From Flavobacterium caseinilyticum (GTDB lineage Bacteria; Bacteroidota; Bacteroidia; Flavobacteriales; Flavobacteriaceae), in assembly GCF_004349085.1 (NCBI RefSeq), contig NZ_SMFM01000005.1, positions 124,001 through 188,000 of the forward strand: 64,000 nt of DNA, given 5' to 3'. Of this stretch, positions 27,410 through 36,979 are shown piece after piece. A model generated the notes under the pieces. That model searched no databases. It worked only from the letters and a program-made list of their open reading frames with translations, and was not told the origin of the DNA. The translations under genes were made by a program, and so were the position numbers. How positions within the stretch are numbered: the stretch's first letter is position 1; every line of letters begins with the position of its first letter.

Positions 27410-28057
27410 CTATTTTTTGAGTTTATCCTGATATAATTTTTTTAATTTATCTATTTTAGGAGTAATCACATAACTGCAATATCCCTGCGTTTTATTCTGG
27501 TTGTAGTAGTTTTGATGATACTCCTCTGCTACATAAAACTTCACTGCTGGAGAAACTTTAGTAACAATTGGTTTTCCAAACGTATTTTCAGTCGCCATCA
27601 AAGCCATGTAGTCTTCGGATAATTGTTTCTGAAAAGGATTGTGATAAAAAATTTCGCTTCTATATTGTGTCCCAATATCATTCCCCTGACGGTTTAATGT
27701 TGTAGGATCGTGCGTAGCAAAAAATATTTCCAGCAGCTCCCCAAAACTAATTTTATTGGGATCAAATGTAATTTCAATTGCTTCAGCGTGACCAGTTTCA
27801 CCAGTACCGATTTCCTGGTACGTAGGATTCACCGTGCTTCCCCCTATATATCCTGAAACCACTTTACTGACACCGTCCAGTTGTAAAAAAACTGCTTCCG
27901 TACACCAAAAACAACCTCCTGCAAAGGTTGCTACTTCCATTCCGTTTTGTATTTCCATATTTTTTGTTTCTATACTTTTGGGCAAAGTAATATTCTTTTC
28001 TTTTGCACATGATGAAAAAGGCAACAGCGCCAAAAAAACCCCAATTATTTTTTTCAT
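27410..28057 (-). CDS. msrA: Peptide-methionine (S)-S-oxide reductase, predicted lipoprotein
   Basis: MsrA reduces the S-epimer of methionine sulfoxide in damaged proteins. The 215-residue protein has the active-site motif GGCFWCTEAVF (about 47-57) with the nucleophilic Cys, followed by GYIGGSTVNPTYQEIGTGETGHAEA. The N-terminus MKKIIGVFLALLPFSSC is a lipoprotein signal peptide, so the enzyme is probably tethered in the periplasm rather than cytosolic. No msrB is adjacent. A candidate -7 box (TAAATTTG) lies on the minus strand at 28077-28084. Confidence 0.93.
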   Translation of the reverse strand: MKKIIGVFLALLPFSSCAKEKNITLPKSIETKNMEIQNGMEVATFAGGCFWCTEAVFLQLDGVSKVVSGYIGGSTVNPTYQEIGTGETGHAEAIEITFDPNKISFGELLEIFFATHDPTTLNRQGNDIGTQYRSEIFYHNPFQKQLSEDYMALMATENTFGKPIVTKVSPAVKFYVAEEYHQNYYNQNKTQGYCSYVITPKIDKLKKLYQDKLKK

Positions 28058-28204
28058 TATTTACGATTTAAATTCAAATTTATTCATTAAATCGGAGCGC
28101 GTATTCCCTATTAACTAAAGTTTATAGTTTGTCAAAGCAAAATAACCGGTGATGCATTTAAAAATCATTAAAATCTTTGTTTCTTTGCCAAAAACAGTTC
28201 CACG

Positions 28205-28879
28205 ATGATACAAGCCAAAAATTTACATAAATATTACGATCAACTACATGTGTTGAAAGGCGTTGATTTACATATACAAAAAGGCGAAATTGTCTCTATT
28301 GTTGGTGCTTCAGGTGCCGGGAAAACAACCCTTTTACAAATTCTTGGTACTTTAGACAAGCCTAATCAATCCATAAATTCAGAGAATCTGTTAGAACTTA
28401 AAATAAATGGTCAAGACATTCTATCCATGAACGACAAAATATTGTCTAAATTCAGGAACTTAAATTTAGGCTTTATTTTTCAGTTCCATCAATTATTACC
28501 GGAATTTACAGCACTTGAAAATGTTTGCATCCCTGCTTTTATTGCCAATAAATCCAGACAGGAAACTGAAATTGAAGCGAAAAAACTCCTTACTTATCTT
28601 GGTCTTTCCCATCGTTTAAATCATAAACCTAATGAGCTTTCGGGCGGAGAACAGCAGCGCGTGGCCGTTGCAAGAGCATTAATCAATAAACCCGCTATTA
28701 TTTTTGCCGATGAACCATCGGGAAATCTAGATACAGCGTCTGCTGAAAACCTGCATCAATTGTTTTTTAAACTGCGAGATGAAATGGGACAAACTTTTGT
28801 GATTGTGACACATAATGAAGAATTGGCTAATATGGCCGATCGGAAATTAGTAATGGTTGATGGTTTAATTAGTAATTAG
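28205..28879 (+). CDS. ABC transporter ATP-binding protein (LolD/FtsE-like)
   Basis: This 224-residue ATPase has Walker [13 protein letters not shown] (about 38-49), the Q-loop [10 protein letters not shown], signature [15 protein letters not shown], Walker [13 protein letters not shown] and the switch His in VTHNEE. It is closest to LolD/MacB-type ATPases that power lipoprotein release or efflux of envelope substrates. No permease gene is adjacent, so its membrane partner is encoded elsewhere. An A/T-only inverted repeat (28904-28935) follows and may terminate it. Confidence 0.87.
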   Translation: MIQAKNLHKYYDQLHVLKGVDLHIQKGEIVSIVGASGAGKTTLLQILGTLDKPNQSINSENLLELKINGQDILSMNDKILSKFRNLNLGFIFQFHQLLPEFTALENVCIPAFIANKSRQETEIEAKKLLTYLGLSHRLNHKPNELSGGEQQRVAVARALINKPAIIFADEPSGNLDTASAENLHQLFFKLRDEMGQTFVIVTHNEELANMADRKLVMVDGLISN

Positions 28880-29016
28880 GAGCTATTTCAAGATATCCAA
28901 TCTATCTTTTTATTTTAAACAAAAAATAAAAAGGATGTCGCTTCTATCTAGGCAATAAGTTGCAAGAACAGGCTGTACTTCCTGAAATAAATTAGTATTC
29001 TTATTCATCATCAAAA

Positions 29017-29781
29017 ATGAATCTATTAGAGCTTCAAGATTTCCTCGACGAAAAGGTCGAATTTTACAACACTCCTGACTTCATAGAGAGTGATCCGGTC
29101 CAGATTCCTCATCTATTTTCACTGAAGGAAGATATTGAAATTGCCGGATTTCTCAGCGCGATTATTGCTTGGGGAAATAGAAAAATGATCCTTAAAAACT
29201 CTCATAAAATGATCCATTTAATGGGTAATGCACCATATGATTTCGTAATGTCACATACTGAAACTGATTTGGAACGCCTGGAGTTTTTTGTTCATAGAAC
29301 TTTCAACGGGCAGGATTTTATCAGTTTTATCAGATGTCTAAAAAACATCTATCAAAACCATAATGGGTTAGAAAGCGTATATGCAAAGAACCAGGAAATA
29401 GGAACTATGCAAAAAAGCATTCACGAATTTAAGAAAATATTCTTTGAAATTCCGCATCAGTACAGGACACAAAAACATATATCGGATCCTTTGAATAATT
29501 CAGCTGCCAAACGAATAAATATGTTTCTGCGCTGGATGGTACGACAAGACAACAAAGGCGTGGATTTAGGAATTTGGAAAAGTATTTCTCCATCATCTTT
29601 ATCCTGTCCTTTGGATGTGCATTCCGGAAATGTAGCACGAAAATTAGGATTGCTGACACGAAATCAAAATGATGCAAAAGCCGTAGCCGAACTCGATTCG
29701 AAACTTCGTGAATTTGACCCAATTGATCCTGTAAAATATGATTTTGCATTGTTTGGATTAGGAGTTTTTGAAAGATTTTAA
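29017..29781 (+). CDS. TIGR02757-family conserved protein
   Basis: This 254-residue soluble protein matches the TIGR02757 family of unknown function, common in Bacteroidota. Recognisable parts are IPHLFSLKEDIEIAGFLSAI near the start, the AIIAWGNRKMILKNS helix, and the conserved block SPSSLSCPLDVHSGNVARKL (about 195-214). The last is reminiscent of helix-hairpin-helix DNA glycosylase folds but has no confirmed activity. It ends FDPVKYDFALFGLGVFE-like, typical for the family. Confidence 0.8.
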   Translation: MNLLELQDFLDEKVEFYNTPDFIESDPVQIPHLFSLKEDIEIAGFLSAIIAWGNRKMILKNSHKMIHLMGNAPYDFVMSHTETDLERLEFFVHRTFNGQDFISFIRCLKNIYQNHNGLESVYAKNQEIGTMQKSIHEFKKIFFEIPHQYRTQKHISDPLNNSAAKRINMFLRWMVRQDNKGVDLGIWKSISPSSLSCPLDVHSGNVARKLGLLTRNQNDAKAVAELDSKLREFDPIDPVKYDFALFGLGVFERF

Positions 29782-29918
29782 AGCTATTGTTGTTGATCAT
29801 AAACGACTAAAAAAGAGTGTTTAATTACCTGATTTTATAGTGAAATCAATTAAATTTAATTAGTTTTACCGCTATATTTAAAAAAAAAAAATGCCAATGT
29901 TATAACTTTACATATAGA

Positions 29919-30164
29919 ATGAATTTAACCTTGCCCCATTTTATTCATTTTATTCTACTTTTTTTATTCGTTTCCCATTTGATTTTAATTATATCTATAA
30001 TTATACATCGTTTGGAATACGAATCATGCAAGTCAAGAATAAAATCATCAAAAACTGAAACAATTGTTTTTTTAACAGCTGTTTTGTTCTCCTCTTTAGA
30101 TGAGCTTGGTATTAAACGTGATACCGATACATTCAAGAAAGAAATCCCTTTTGAAAAAAAATGA
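29919..30164 (+). CDS. Possible small single-pass membrane protein
   Basis: This open frame of 81 codons has one strong transmembrane helix (about 8-30) and a charged tail. I know of no related family. It precedes the response-regulator operon by 125 bases on the same strand and could be unrelated or non-coding. Confidence 0.35.
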   Translation: MNLTLPHFIHFILLFLFVSHLILIISIIIHRLEYESCKSRIKSSKTETIVFLTAVLFSSLDELGIKRDTDTFKKEIPFEKK

Positions 30165-30289
30165 AGGATGTTAAATCGCAATGATAAAGCAATTTAGTGC
30201 CGAAAAGTAACTGAATCGTTGTGAAGAGCTTCACCGCTTTTGGAAAAAAGATTATTAAACGTGGTAGAAGTAACAAAAACAAAATTATA

Positions 30290-30658
30290 ATGAGCGATGC
30301 TAAAAAAATTGTTTTGGCTGAAGATAATTCTATTCTATTATTATTGCTGAAATTCCAATTGGAAAAAGAAGGGTATAAACTCTTAATTGCAGTGAACGGA
30401 AAGGAAGCGGTCGACTTGATAGAAGCACATAATCCAGATCTGATTTTAACTGATATTATGATGCCTTTTATTAGTGGATTAGAAGTCATTAGCCATGTAA
30501 GGAATAAGTTAAATCTAAAAACTCCGATCATCGTTTTTTCGTCAGCCGGACAAGAGGAAATGGTCCTTAAAGCGTTTGATTTGGGAGCTACCGATTTTAT
30601 GAGTAAACCTTTAAGCCCTAATGAACTCGTTATTCGAATAAAAAAATTATTTCGTTAG
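30290..30658 (+). CDS. Single-domain response regulator (CheY-like receiver)
   Basis: This 122-residue receiver domain has no output domain: acidic pocket Glu11/Asp12, phospho-acceptor Asp55 in LILTDIMMPF, and Lys106 in FMSKPLSP. The start at 30290 (MSDAKKIVLAEDN) begins the domain directly. An in-frame ATG at 30221 would add an unrelated basic extension. It heads the operon with a HEAT-repeat protein, a GT2 glycosyltransferase, an LTA-synthase-like enzyme and a YaiO-type protein. I infer that it controls polymer synthesis by protein contact. No histidine kinase is nearby. Confidence 0.88.
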   Translation: MSDAKKIVLAEDNSILLLLLKFQLEKEGYKLLIAVNGKEAVDLIEAHNPDLILTDIMMPFISGLEVISHVRNKLNLKTPIIVFSSAGQEEMVLKAFDLGATDFMSKPLSPNELVIRIKKLFR

Positions 30659-30687
30659 TATTTAACCTACTGCCCCAGGGAAACAAT

Positions 30688-31791
30688 ATGAATGAAACCT
30701 ACTATTTTATTGAATACTTTAAACAATCTCCACCTATAATTCAGGTGGCATGGATTTTTAGTGCCGTTTTTAGTGTATTTATAATTCCTTTAATCATTTA
30801 CCTAAATTATTTACGATGGCATTTGAGAAAAAATGAAATAGTGGTGGCTAAATATCAAGCAGAATACGAACAAGCTCTTGTACATTATTTGTATTCTGGA
30901 AATGAAGAGGAAGAAATCAGCTCAGAACAACAATTAATCATTGATAAATTAAAAAAATGCATTCTTACTCCTTTTAAAAGAAAGATTGTCATCTCAACTT
31001 TACTGAAGTTAAAAAATGAAATATCCGGAGAAGTGGCTCAATCTATAGAAAAACTATATTGCCAAAGCGGACTCATTGATTACACATTACCCAAACTGAC
31101 AAGTAAAAAATGGTATACTCTTGCTAAAGGAATTAGAGAACTCAGACAATTTCAGGTAAAAGAAGCGCATGATCAGGTTGCAAAACATATCAACCATCCG
31201 AGAAGACAAGTGCGTAAAGAAATGCAATTGTACATGGTTAATCTTTTTTATTTCGAGGGTTTAGATTTTCTGAATGTTTTAAAAACTCCTTTATCAGAGT
31301 GGGATCAGATTCAGTTATTGGAAGTACTGCAACGATTCGATAATCAAAAAATTCCTAATATTACCTCTTGGCTGAATTCCTCCAATGATTCCGTTGTGGT
31401 ATTCGTATTAAAACTGGCGAAAATCTACAATCAATTTGAGCAAAAAGAAGTCCTGATTGATATGCTCAATCATAAAAACAAAGATATAGTCGTAGAAGTG
31501 ATTTCAGTACTGTGCCATCTGGAAGTTTTTGAAGCCAAAGAAGTGTTGAAAAATACTTTTGAGCAACGAACTCAGGAAGAACAAATTGCCATTTTTAAAT
31601 TGATGGAAAATTTATATGAAATTAATGACGAACCTTTTTTACTGGATTATATATATCATGAAAACTTCGAAATTAAGGTATCGGCCCTAAAGATTTTGAA
31701 ATCAATAAATAGCTACAAGTTCAACTTTCTGAAGTCAAGCTCCTCCGAATCTGAATTTTTACAAATTGCTCATTTTATAGAAAATAATTAG
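30688..31791 (+). CDS. Membrane-anchored HEAT-repeat protein
   Basis: This 367-residue protein has an N-terminal transmembrane helix (about 18-42, ending in a YLRWHLRKNE basic patch). Helical pairs follow over about 95-360 that look like HEAT-type repeats, for example HPRRQVRKEMQLYMVNLFY and NKDIVVEVISVLCHLEVFEA. It is probably a cytoplasmic protein-binding scaffold. It lies 29 bases after the receiver gene and 2 bases before the glycosyltransferase gene, so I infer that it links the receiver to the synthase. Confidence 0.75.
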   Translation: MNETYYFIEYFKQSPPIIQVAWIFSAVFSVFIIPLIIYLNYLRWHLRKNEIVVAKYQAEYEQALVHYLYSGNEEEEISSEQQLIIDKLKKCILTPFKRKIVISTLLKLKNEISGEVAQSIEKLYCQSGLIDYTLPKLTSKKWYTLAKGIRELRQFQVKEAHDQVAKHINHPRRQVRKEMQLYMVNLFYFEGLDFLNVLKTPLSEWDQIQLLEVLQRFDNQKIPNITSWLNSSNDSVVVFVLKLAKIYNQFEQKEVLIDMLNHKNKDIVVEVISVLCHLEVFEAKEVLKNTFEQRTQEEQIAIFKLMENLYEINDEPFLLDYIYHENFEIKVSALKILKSINSYKFNFLKSSSSESEFLQIAHFIENN

Positions 31792-31793
31792 TT

Positions 31794-33224
31794 ATGGACA
31801 AAAGCACGGAGATCATTTTAATATCGATCATTCATTATTTATTTTTTGTTTACACCATAGCAGCAATAGGATCTTATATCATATTAGCCTTCATTTCTGC
31901 AATTGAGACCAAAGAATATATGAGGAAAAATAGCTTTGTGAACTACAAAGAAATACTAGCTTCGACTATTTCCCCTTCGATCTCGATCATTGCTCCGGCA
32001 TATAATGAGAGCTTAAATATTGTCGAAAATGTGCGCTCGTTACTCTCTAGCTATTATGTGAATTATGATGTCATTATAGTTAACGACGGAAGTACCGATA
32101 ATAGTTTGGAACAATTAATTGAAGCCTATGATCTAATCCCGGTAGAGTACCTTATCAATGAACAAATTCTGACAAAACCATTAAGAAATGGCGTTTTTAA
32201 ATCAACGAATCCTGCGTTTGAAAAACTGATAGTGGTTGATAAAGAAAACGGAGGAAAAGCAGATGCACTGAATCTTGGCCTCAATATCAGTACTCACAAA
32301 TATGTTGCCTGCATAGATGTCGATTGTTTGTTACTGGAAGAATCCCTTCAAAAAATGATAAAACCATTTCTTGAAGCGACTGATGCCAAAGTAATCGCGG
32401 CAGGAGGAGTAATTCGGATTTCGAATTCTTGCCTGGTTAAAGGAGGTAAATTACATGATGTAAATTTTCCTTCTAAATGGCTCGAAAAGGGACAAATTTT
32501 GGAATATTTAAGAGCCTTTTTACTGGGACGAATGGCGTGGAGCAGGCTTAATGGTTTGTTGGTAATTTCTGGTGCGTTTGGATTGTTCGATAAAAAAATA
32601 GCCATTAAAGTGGGCGGTTATGACACCAAAACCGTAGGAGAAGATATGGAAATTGTGGTGCGAATGCGCGGCTACATGGAAGAACAAAACATTAAATATA
32701 AAGTCGCTTATATCCCTGACCCTCTTTGCTGGACGGAGGCTCCGGACAATTACAAGACTTTTATTTCACAAAGAAACAGATGGACTCGCGGCACCATTGA
32801 AACCTTGCGAAGACATCGCAAAATAGGATTTAATCCAAAATACAATTCGCTGGGACTGTTAAGTTATCCCTACTGGTTTTTTTTCGAAAGAATGGCACCA
32901 ATTATCGAAGTTGCCGGTATCATTTATTTTGGAATCCTAATTGCACTGAACCACATCCGATGGGATTATTCTTTGGCCTTTATTCTTTTGGCCTATCTGT
33001 TTACGGTTCTATTTTCTATCGTGGCAATCATTACTGAAGAGCTTACATATCACCAATACAAAAAGAAAGGAACAGGGAAACATCTGGTAATGATTGCTTT
33101 CTTAGAACCTTTTGTAAATCACCCTTTTATTTTATATGCGGCTATTAGAGGAAACATAGATTATTATTTCAATAAAAATAAAAAATGGGGAGCTATGACA
33201 CGTAAAGGAATGAATAAAGCATAA
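31794..33224 (+). CDS. Processive family 2 glycosyltransferase (PgaC/YaiP-like)
   Basis: This 476-residue inner-membrane enzyme has an N-terminal helix (about 10-35), a cytoplasmic GT2 catalytic domain and several C-terminal helices (about 360-455). All processive-GT motifs are visible: Asp98 in VNDGSTDNS, D175-V-D177, the acceptor-site ED at 283-284 in TVGEDMEI, and the Q326-x-x-R-W330 motif. It should polymerise and extrude a beta-linked polysaccharide from a UDP-sugar. The sugar cannot be read from sequence. A YaiO-type outer-membrane protein in the same operon mirrors E. coli, where yaiP and yaiO lie close together. Confidence 0.88.
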   Translation: MDKSTEIILISIIHYLFFVYTIAAIGSYIILAFISAIETKEYMRKNSFVNYKEILASTISPSISIIAPAYNESLNIVENVRSLLSSYYVNYDVIIVNDGSTDNSLEQLIEAYDLIPVEYLINEQILTKPLRNGVFKSTNPAFEKLIVVDKENGGKADALNLGLNISTHKYVACIDVDCLLLEESLQKMIKPFLEATDAKVIAAGGVIRISNSCLVKGGKLHDVNFPSKWLEKGQILEYLRAFLLGRMAWSRLNGLLVISGAFGLFDKKIAIKVGGYDTKTVGEDMEIVVRMRGYMEEQNIKYKVAYIPDPLCWTEAPDNYKTFISQRNRWTRGTIETLRRHRKIGFNPKYNSLGLLSYPYWFFFERMAPIIEVAGIIYFGILIALNHIRWDYSLAFILLAYLFTVLFSIVAIITEELTYHQYKKKGTGKHLVMIAFLEPFVNHPFILYAAIRGNIDYYFNKNKKWGAMTRKGMNKA

Positions 33225-33244
33225 AACTATAAAATTACCGCTAG

Positions 33245-35635
33245 ATGAAAATGAAATTTACTTATAAAAACTATTTAGAATACATTTACGCAACTGTTTC
33301 ATTGACAATTGTTTTTTGCCTTTTAAGCTTGATTGAAGTATTCAAAAATTTTGAGATACTACTGTTTACTTATAAATTATTAAATGATATTTTTACTGGA
33401 TTATTAATAGGATTGCTCTTTTTTCCCTTGTATTTAGCATTGAAATATTTAAAGAACTCTTTGGGAATAATCGTCATCAGAGTCCTATTTTCTGTTATTG
33501 CACTCATCCAACTTGGTTTAATAGGATACAGCCTAACCACACATACCAATCTTGGAGCTGATCTTTTGGGATATTCGTTGAGTGATATGTATATCACGGT
33601 AACGGCCTCTTTATCATTATCAATCTTGCTATTTTTGCCTTTTATAATTCTACCGCTTGTATATCTTGGATTGATTTGGTTATTCCAATCTTTTGGACAT
33701 AAGATCAACACTATAATTATTGTTGTAGTTATAATTTTTTTTGGAGGTATCAATTTAATTATGGCTAGTAGCATTAAACCAGTTTCTCAAAATAAATTAA
33801 ATTTTTTAATTAGCGACATTATACGCAGCGAAAATGATAAGACATCGTCTAGCAAGGGCATCACTACTTTTAAGAAAGAATTCCCTTTAGAACAATCCGC
33901 TGAAAACACAAAAGATGTTCTTTCCCCATTTTTCAACATTCAAAAAGAAAAGCCAAATGTGGTTTTTATTATAATTGAAGGGTTGGGAAGTGATTTTACT
34001 GATGATGGTGAATACAAAGGGTTTACTCCCTACCTCGACGCATTGACTACGAAATCGCTGTATTGGGAAAATTTCGTTAGTAATGCTGGAAGAACATTTG
34101 GCGCACTGCCCTCGCTATTGGGTTCGTTACCTTTTGGAGAAGATGGCTTTATGGAATTGAACCCATTACCCAAACATAATTCGCTAATCAGTATTCTAAA
34201 AGAAAACGGATATACAACCAGTTACTACTCTGGCGATGAATCATCATTTGACAAAAAAAGTAATTTCTTAGAATATAATGGAATCGATAAAATCATAGAC
34301 ATTAATAAATTTGGACCTGGATATGAAAAAACAAAGGAGAATTCAGGCGGATTCTCTTGGGGTTTTCCCGATGCTGAGATATACCGAAAGACACTTTCTG
34401 AATTAAACAATAAAAAGGAGCCACGATTGGATATCATAATGACACTTACCAATCATGAACCTTTTGATTTTCCTTCCAAAAAAGTTTACCTAGAAAAAGT
34501 AGAACGAATTTTAAATACCAAATCGTCTTTTGAGCAAAATAAAATGAAGGAATATAAAGATATTTTGGCCTGCGTTTTATATACTGATAATTCTCTTCAA
34601 AGTTTTATGGAAGCGTACTCCAAAAGAGCAGATTATGCCAATACCATATTTATAATTACGGGAGATCATAGGTTAATTCCAGTTCCTCAAAAAGACAATT
34701 TATCCCGTTTTCATGTCCCGTTATATATTTACAGCCCAATGTTAAAGAAAACGGCAAAATTCAAATCCATTTCTTCACATACTGATGTAGCGCCAAGTTT
34801 AGTTTCTTTTTTAACGAATAACTACCAATTCAATAAAATAGAAAAAACCACTTGGCTAGGTCAAGGATTGGATACAGTAAGACATTTTAGAAATATCCAC
34901 AACATTCCATTGATGCGATATAAGGGAAGTATTAATGATTACATCTACAAAGATTTTTATTATTCGGATGGAAATCTTTTCAAAATTGATGAAGACTTCA
35001 ATATTAGTGAAGCCGATGATGACATGAGGGAAACCATAACCGGCTCCTTTAATGACTTCAAAAAATTAAACTCCTACTTAACCACCAAAAATAAAATAAC
35101 CAAAGTTGCTTCCAGCTTTATAAAACCTGTTTATGCATTTACACCTGCGCAACTTTCGACCATAAAAAAATTAACAAAAGGACTCGATCGCGATCAAATT
35201 TTCTTTCTTGCCAGAGATTTGGCCTTTAAAAAAGAGCGTGAAAATGCAAGATTATTATGCAATTATGTTTTGAATGATCTTCCTAATTATGGCGATGTCA
35301 GAACTTTGAAAGGAAGAACATTGGCATGGGATGGCGACTATAAAAATGCAGAAAAGGAGTTGCTTGAAGTCATAAGCAGAACACCCTTTTATGGGGACTC
35401 ATACTTAGCATTAATGGATGTGTATTGGTGGTCAGGGAAGAACAAAAAAGCAGTCGAAATAGGTAAAAAGGCACTACAAAATCAGATAGTTGATTCGGAA
35501 TTGGGATATAAATTGGCTCAAGCCTACAACAGAATGAGCAATTTTAAAGCTTCGAATACTACGATTGACAGTCTTTTACTTGTACATCCTGAAAATAAAG
35601 AATACTCAAATTTTAAAAAATCCTTAAAAAAATGA
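33245..35635 (+). CDS. LTA-synthase-like alkaline-phosphatase-superfamily enzyme with C-terminal TPRs
   Basis: This 796-residue protein has five transmembrane helices (about 10-175), an extracytoplasmic sulfatase/phosphotransferase domain (about 235-520), and a C-terminal tetratricopeptide region (about 645-796). Metal and catalytic residues align with LtaS: Glu245 (VFIIIEG), nucleophile Thr284 (AGRTFGALPS), and Asp474/His475 (ITGDHRLIP). Such enzymes move phosphoglycerol or phosphoethanolamine onto glycans. Gram-negative bacteria lack lipoteichoic acid, so decoration of the polymer made by the upstream GT2 is inferred. The TPR tail resembles the N-terminal TPRs of the next gene, with which it overlaps by 4 bases. 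Confidence 0.82.
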   Translation: MKMKFTYKNYLEYIYATVSLTIVFCLLSLIEVFKNFEILLFTYKLLNDIFTGLLIGLLFFPLYLALKYLKNSLGIIVIRVLFSVIALIQLGLIGYSLTTHTNLGADLLGYSLSDMYITVTASLSLSILLFLPFIILPLVYLGLIWLFQSFGHKINTIIIVVVIIFFGGINLIMASSIKPVSQNKLNFLISDIIRSENDKTSSSKGITTFKKEFPLEQSAENTKDVLSPFFNIQKEKPNVVFIIIEGLGSDFTDDGEYKGFTPYLDALTTKSLYWENFVSNAGRTFGALPSLLGSLPFGEDGFMELNPLPKHNSLISILKENGYTTSYYSGDESSFDKKSNFLEYNGIDKIIDINKFGPGYEKTKENSGGFSWGFPDAEIYRKTLSELNNKKEPRLDIIMTLTNHEPFDFPSKKVYLEKVERILNTKSSFEQNKMKEYKDILACVLYTDNSLQSFMEAYSKRADYANTIFIITGDHRLIPVPQKDNLSRFHVPLYIYSPMLKKTAKFKSISSHTDVAPSLVSFLTNNYQFNKIEKTTWLGQGLDTVRHFRNIHNIPLMRYKGSINDYIYKDFYYSDGNLFKIDEDFNISEADDDMRETITGSFNDFKKLNSYLTTKNKITKVASSFIKPVYAFTPAQLSTIKKLTKGLDRDQIFFLARDLAFKKERENARLLCNYVLNDLPNYGDVRTLKGRTLAWDGDYKNAEKELLEVISRTPFYGDSYLALMDVYWWSGKNKKAVEIGKKALQNQIVDSELGYKLAQAYNRMSNFKASNTTIDSLLLVHPENKEYSNFKKSLKK

Positions 35636-36897
35636 TTTCAAAAATAGTTATTAAAATCACCTATATAATTGCATTCTTAAGTGTATTTCAAATGTCTGGA
35701 CAAGAAATTAAATACAACGGAGATCCAGACGCTTCTTTCGAGAAAGCCCGATACTTAGCCTTTAATCAGCAACGTAAACAAGCCCAGGATACCTTATTAT
35801 TTATTTTAACTAAATATCCTGATTATCATGATATTCGCTCCTTTTTGGCCAGCACTTACTCGTGGGATGGCGATTATAAAAAAGCAAGAAAAGAATTTGA
35901 TTATATTTTAAAAAAAGAAAAAGAGGACAGAAACATTTGGATGGCCGCCATCAAAAATGAAATTTGGGCTGACATGCCTTATGTTGCTCTTGAAATGACT
36001 GACACCGCTTTAAAAACAATTCCTAATGATCCAGAGCTTTTGTACTTGAAGGCCAGCGCACAAGAAAAGACAAATAATCCATTAGAAGCATTGAGCACAC
36101 TTGACGCCGTACTGAAAGAAAACCCGAATGATCAGAACGCCAAAGAATACAAAGCGAGCTTAAAAAATAGTTTGAGCCAAAATACAATTGGTCTTACCTC
36201 TTCCTTGGATATTTATTCTGATGTTTTTGATCCGATGCAATATTACGGCCTCAGCTACAGACGGTTAACTAAATACGGAAGTGTCATCGGCAAGGTAAAT
36301 TTCAACAGACGATTCAATGAAAATGGGTTGCAGTACGAAATCGATTTATACCCTAAGATTGCAAATGGACTTTATGGTTACGTAAATGTTGGCTTGTCAA
36401 AATCGTTTCTATTCCCGGATATCAGGTTTGGTGCAGAATTGTATAAATCTTTACCAAAAAGCTTTGAAGTTTCGTTAGGACTGCGAACTCTAAAATACAG
36501 TACGACAACCAATATATATACTGGATCGTTGGGTTGGTACACCGGAAACAGTTATTTAGCTTTCCGTCCCTATTTCACTCCGGGAGAAACAGGTACCAGC
36601 AAATCGGGTACGGTTACCTACCGAAAATACCGCAGTGATGCCGAGAATTTTTTAGGGGTATCGCTTAGTGTGGGTTACTCACCGGAAATTAATCAATTCA
36701 ACATCAACCAAGATGCGTCAGAATTCGTTGATTTAAAGGCACAACGAATTAATTTTTCTTATTTTTTTACTTCTTCCAATAAACAAAACGCATGGGGAAC
36801 GCAATTCGGTGTTGCACACCAGGAAATAATCTTTGATCAAGGGAATTACTTTTGGATTTACTCCGTTGGGTTATCATGGGACTTGAAATTCAAGTAA
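35632..36897 (+). CDS. YaiO-family outer-membrane beta-barrel protein with N-terminal TPRs
   Basis: This 421-residue exported protein has a hydrophobic signal region (about 1-24, ending FQMSGQ), a TPR domain (about 30-180) and a C-terminal beta-barrel of alternating aromatic strands (about 185-421, final strand WIYSVGLSWDLKFK). It fits the YaiO family of outer-membrane proteins. TPR plus barrel is also the plan of polysaccharide export porins such as PgaA. I infer that it exports the operon's polysaccharide. Its ATG overlaps the upstream stop (ATGA), suggesting translational coupling. Confidence 0.82.
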   Translation: MISKIVIKITYIIAFLSVFQMSGQEIKYNGDPDASFEKARYLAFNQQRKQAQDTLLFILTKYPDYHDIRSFLASTYSWDGDYKKARKEFDYILKKEKEDRNIWMAAIKNEIWADMPYVALEMTDTALKTIPNDPELLYLKASAQEKTNNPLEALSTLDAVLKENPNDQNAKEYKASLKNSLSQNTIGLTSSLDIYSDVFDPMQYYGLSYRRLTKYGSVIGKVNFNRRFNENGLQYEIDLYPKIANGLYGYVNVGLSKSFLFPDIRFGAELYKSLPKSFEVSLGLRTLKYSTTTNIYTGSLGWYTGNSYLAFRPYFTPGETGTSKSGTVTYRKYRSDAENFLGVSLSVGYSPEINQFNINQDASEFVDLKAQRINFSYFFTSSNKQNAWGTQFGVAHQEIIFDQGNYFWIYSVGLSWDLKFK

Positions 36898-36930
36898 AAA
36901 CAAAATAAAGAGATTCTCCAATTCTTTGAT

Positions 36931-36963
36931 TTTGGAGCATTACTTTCAAAAAGACTATCTTTG
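36931..36963 (+). promoter_or_regulatory. Promoter of the DEAD-box helicase gene
   Basis: TTTG (36931-36934) and TATCTTTG (36956-36963) are 21 bases apart, both exact consensus matches, with the ATG 17 bases downstream. This placement supports the start at 36980 rather than an in-frame ATG at 36926 upstream of the promoter. Confidence 0.75.
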
Positions 36964-36979
36964 CAAAAAATTTAAGCAA

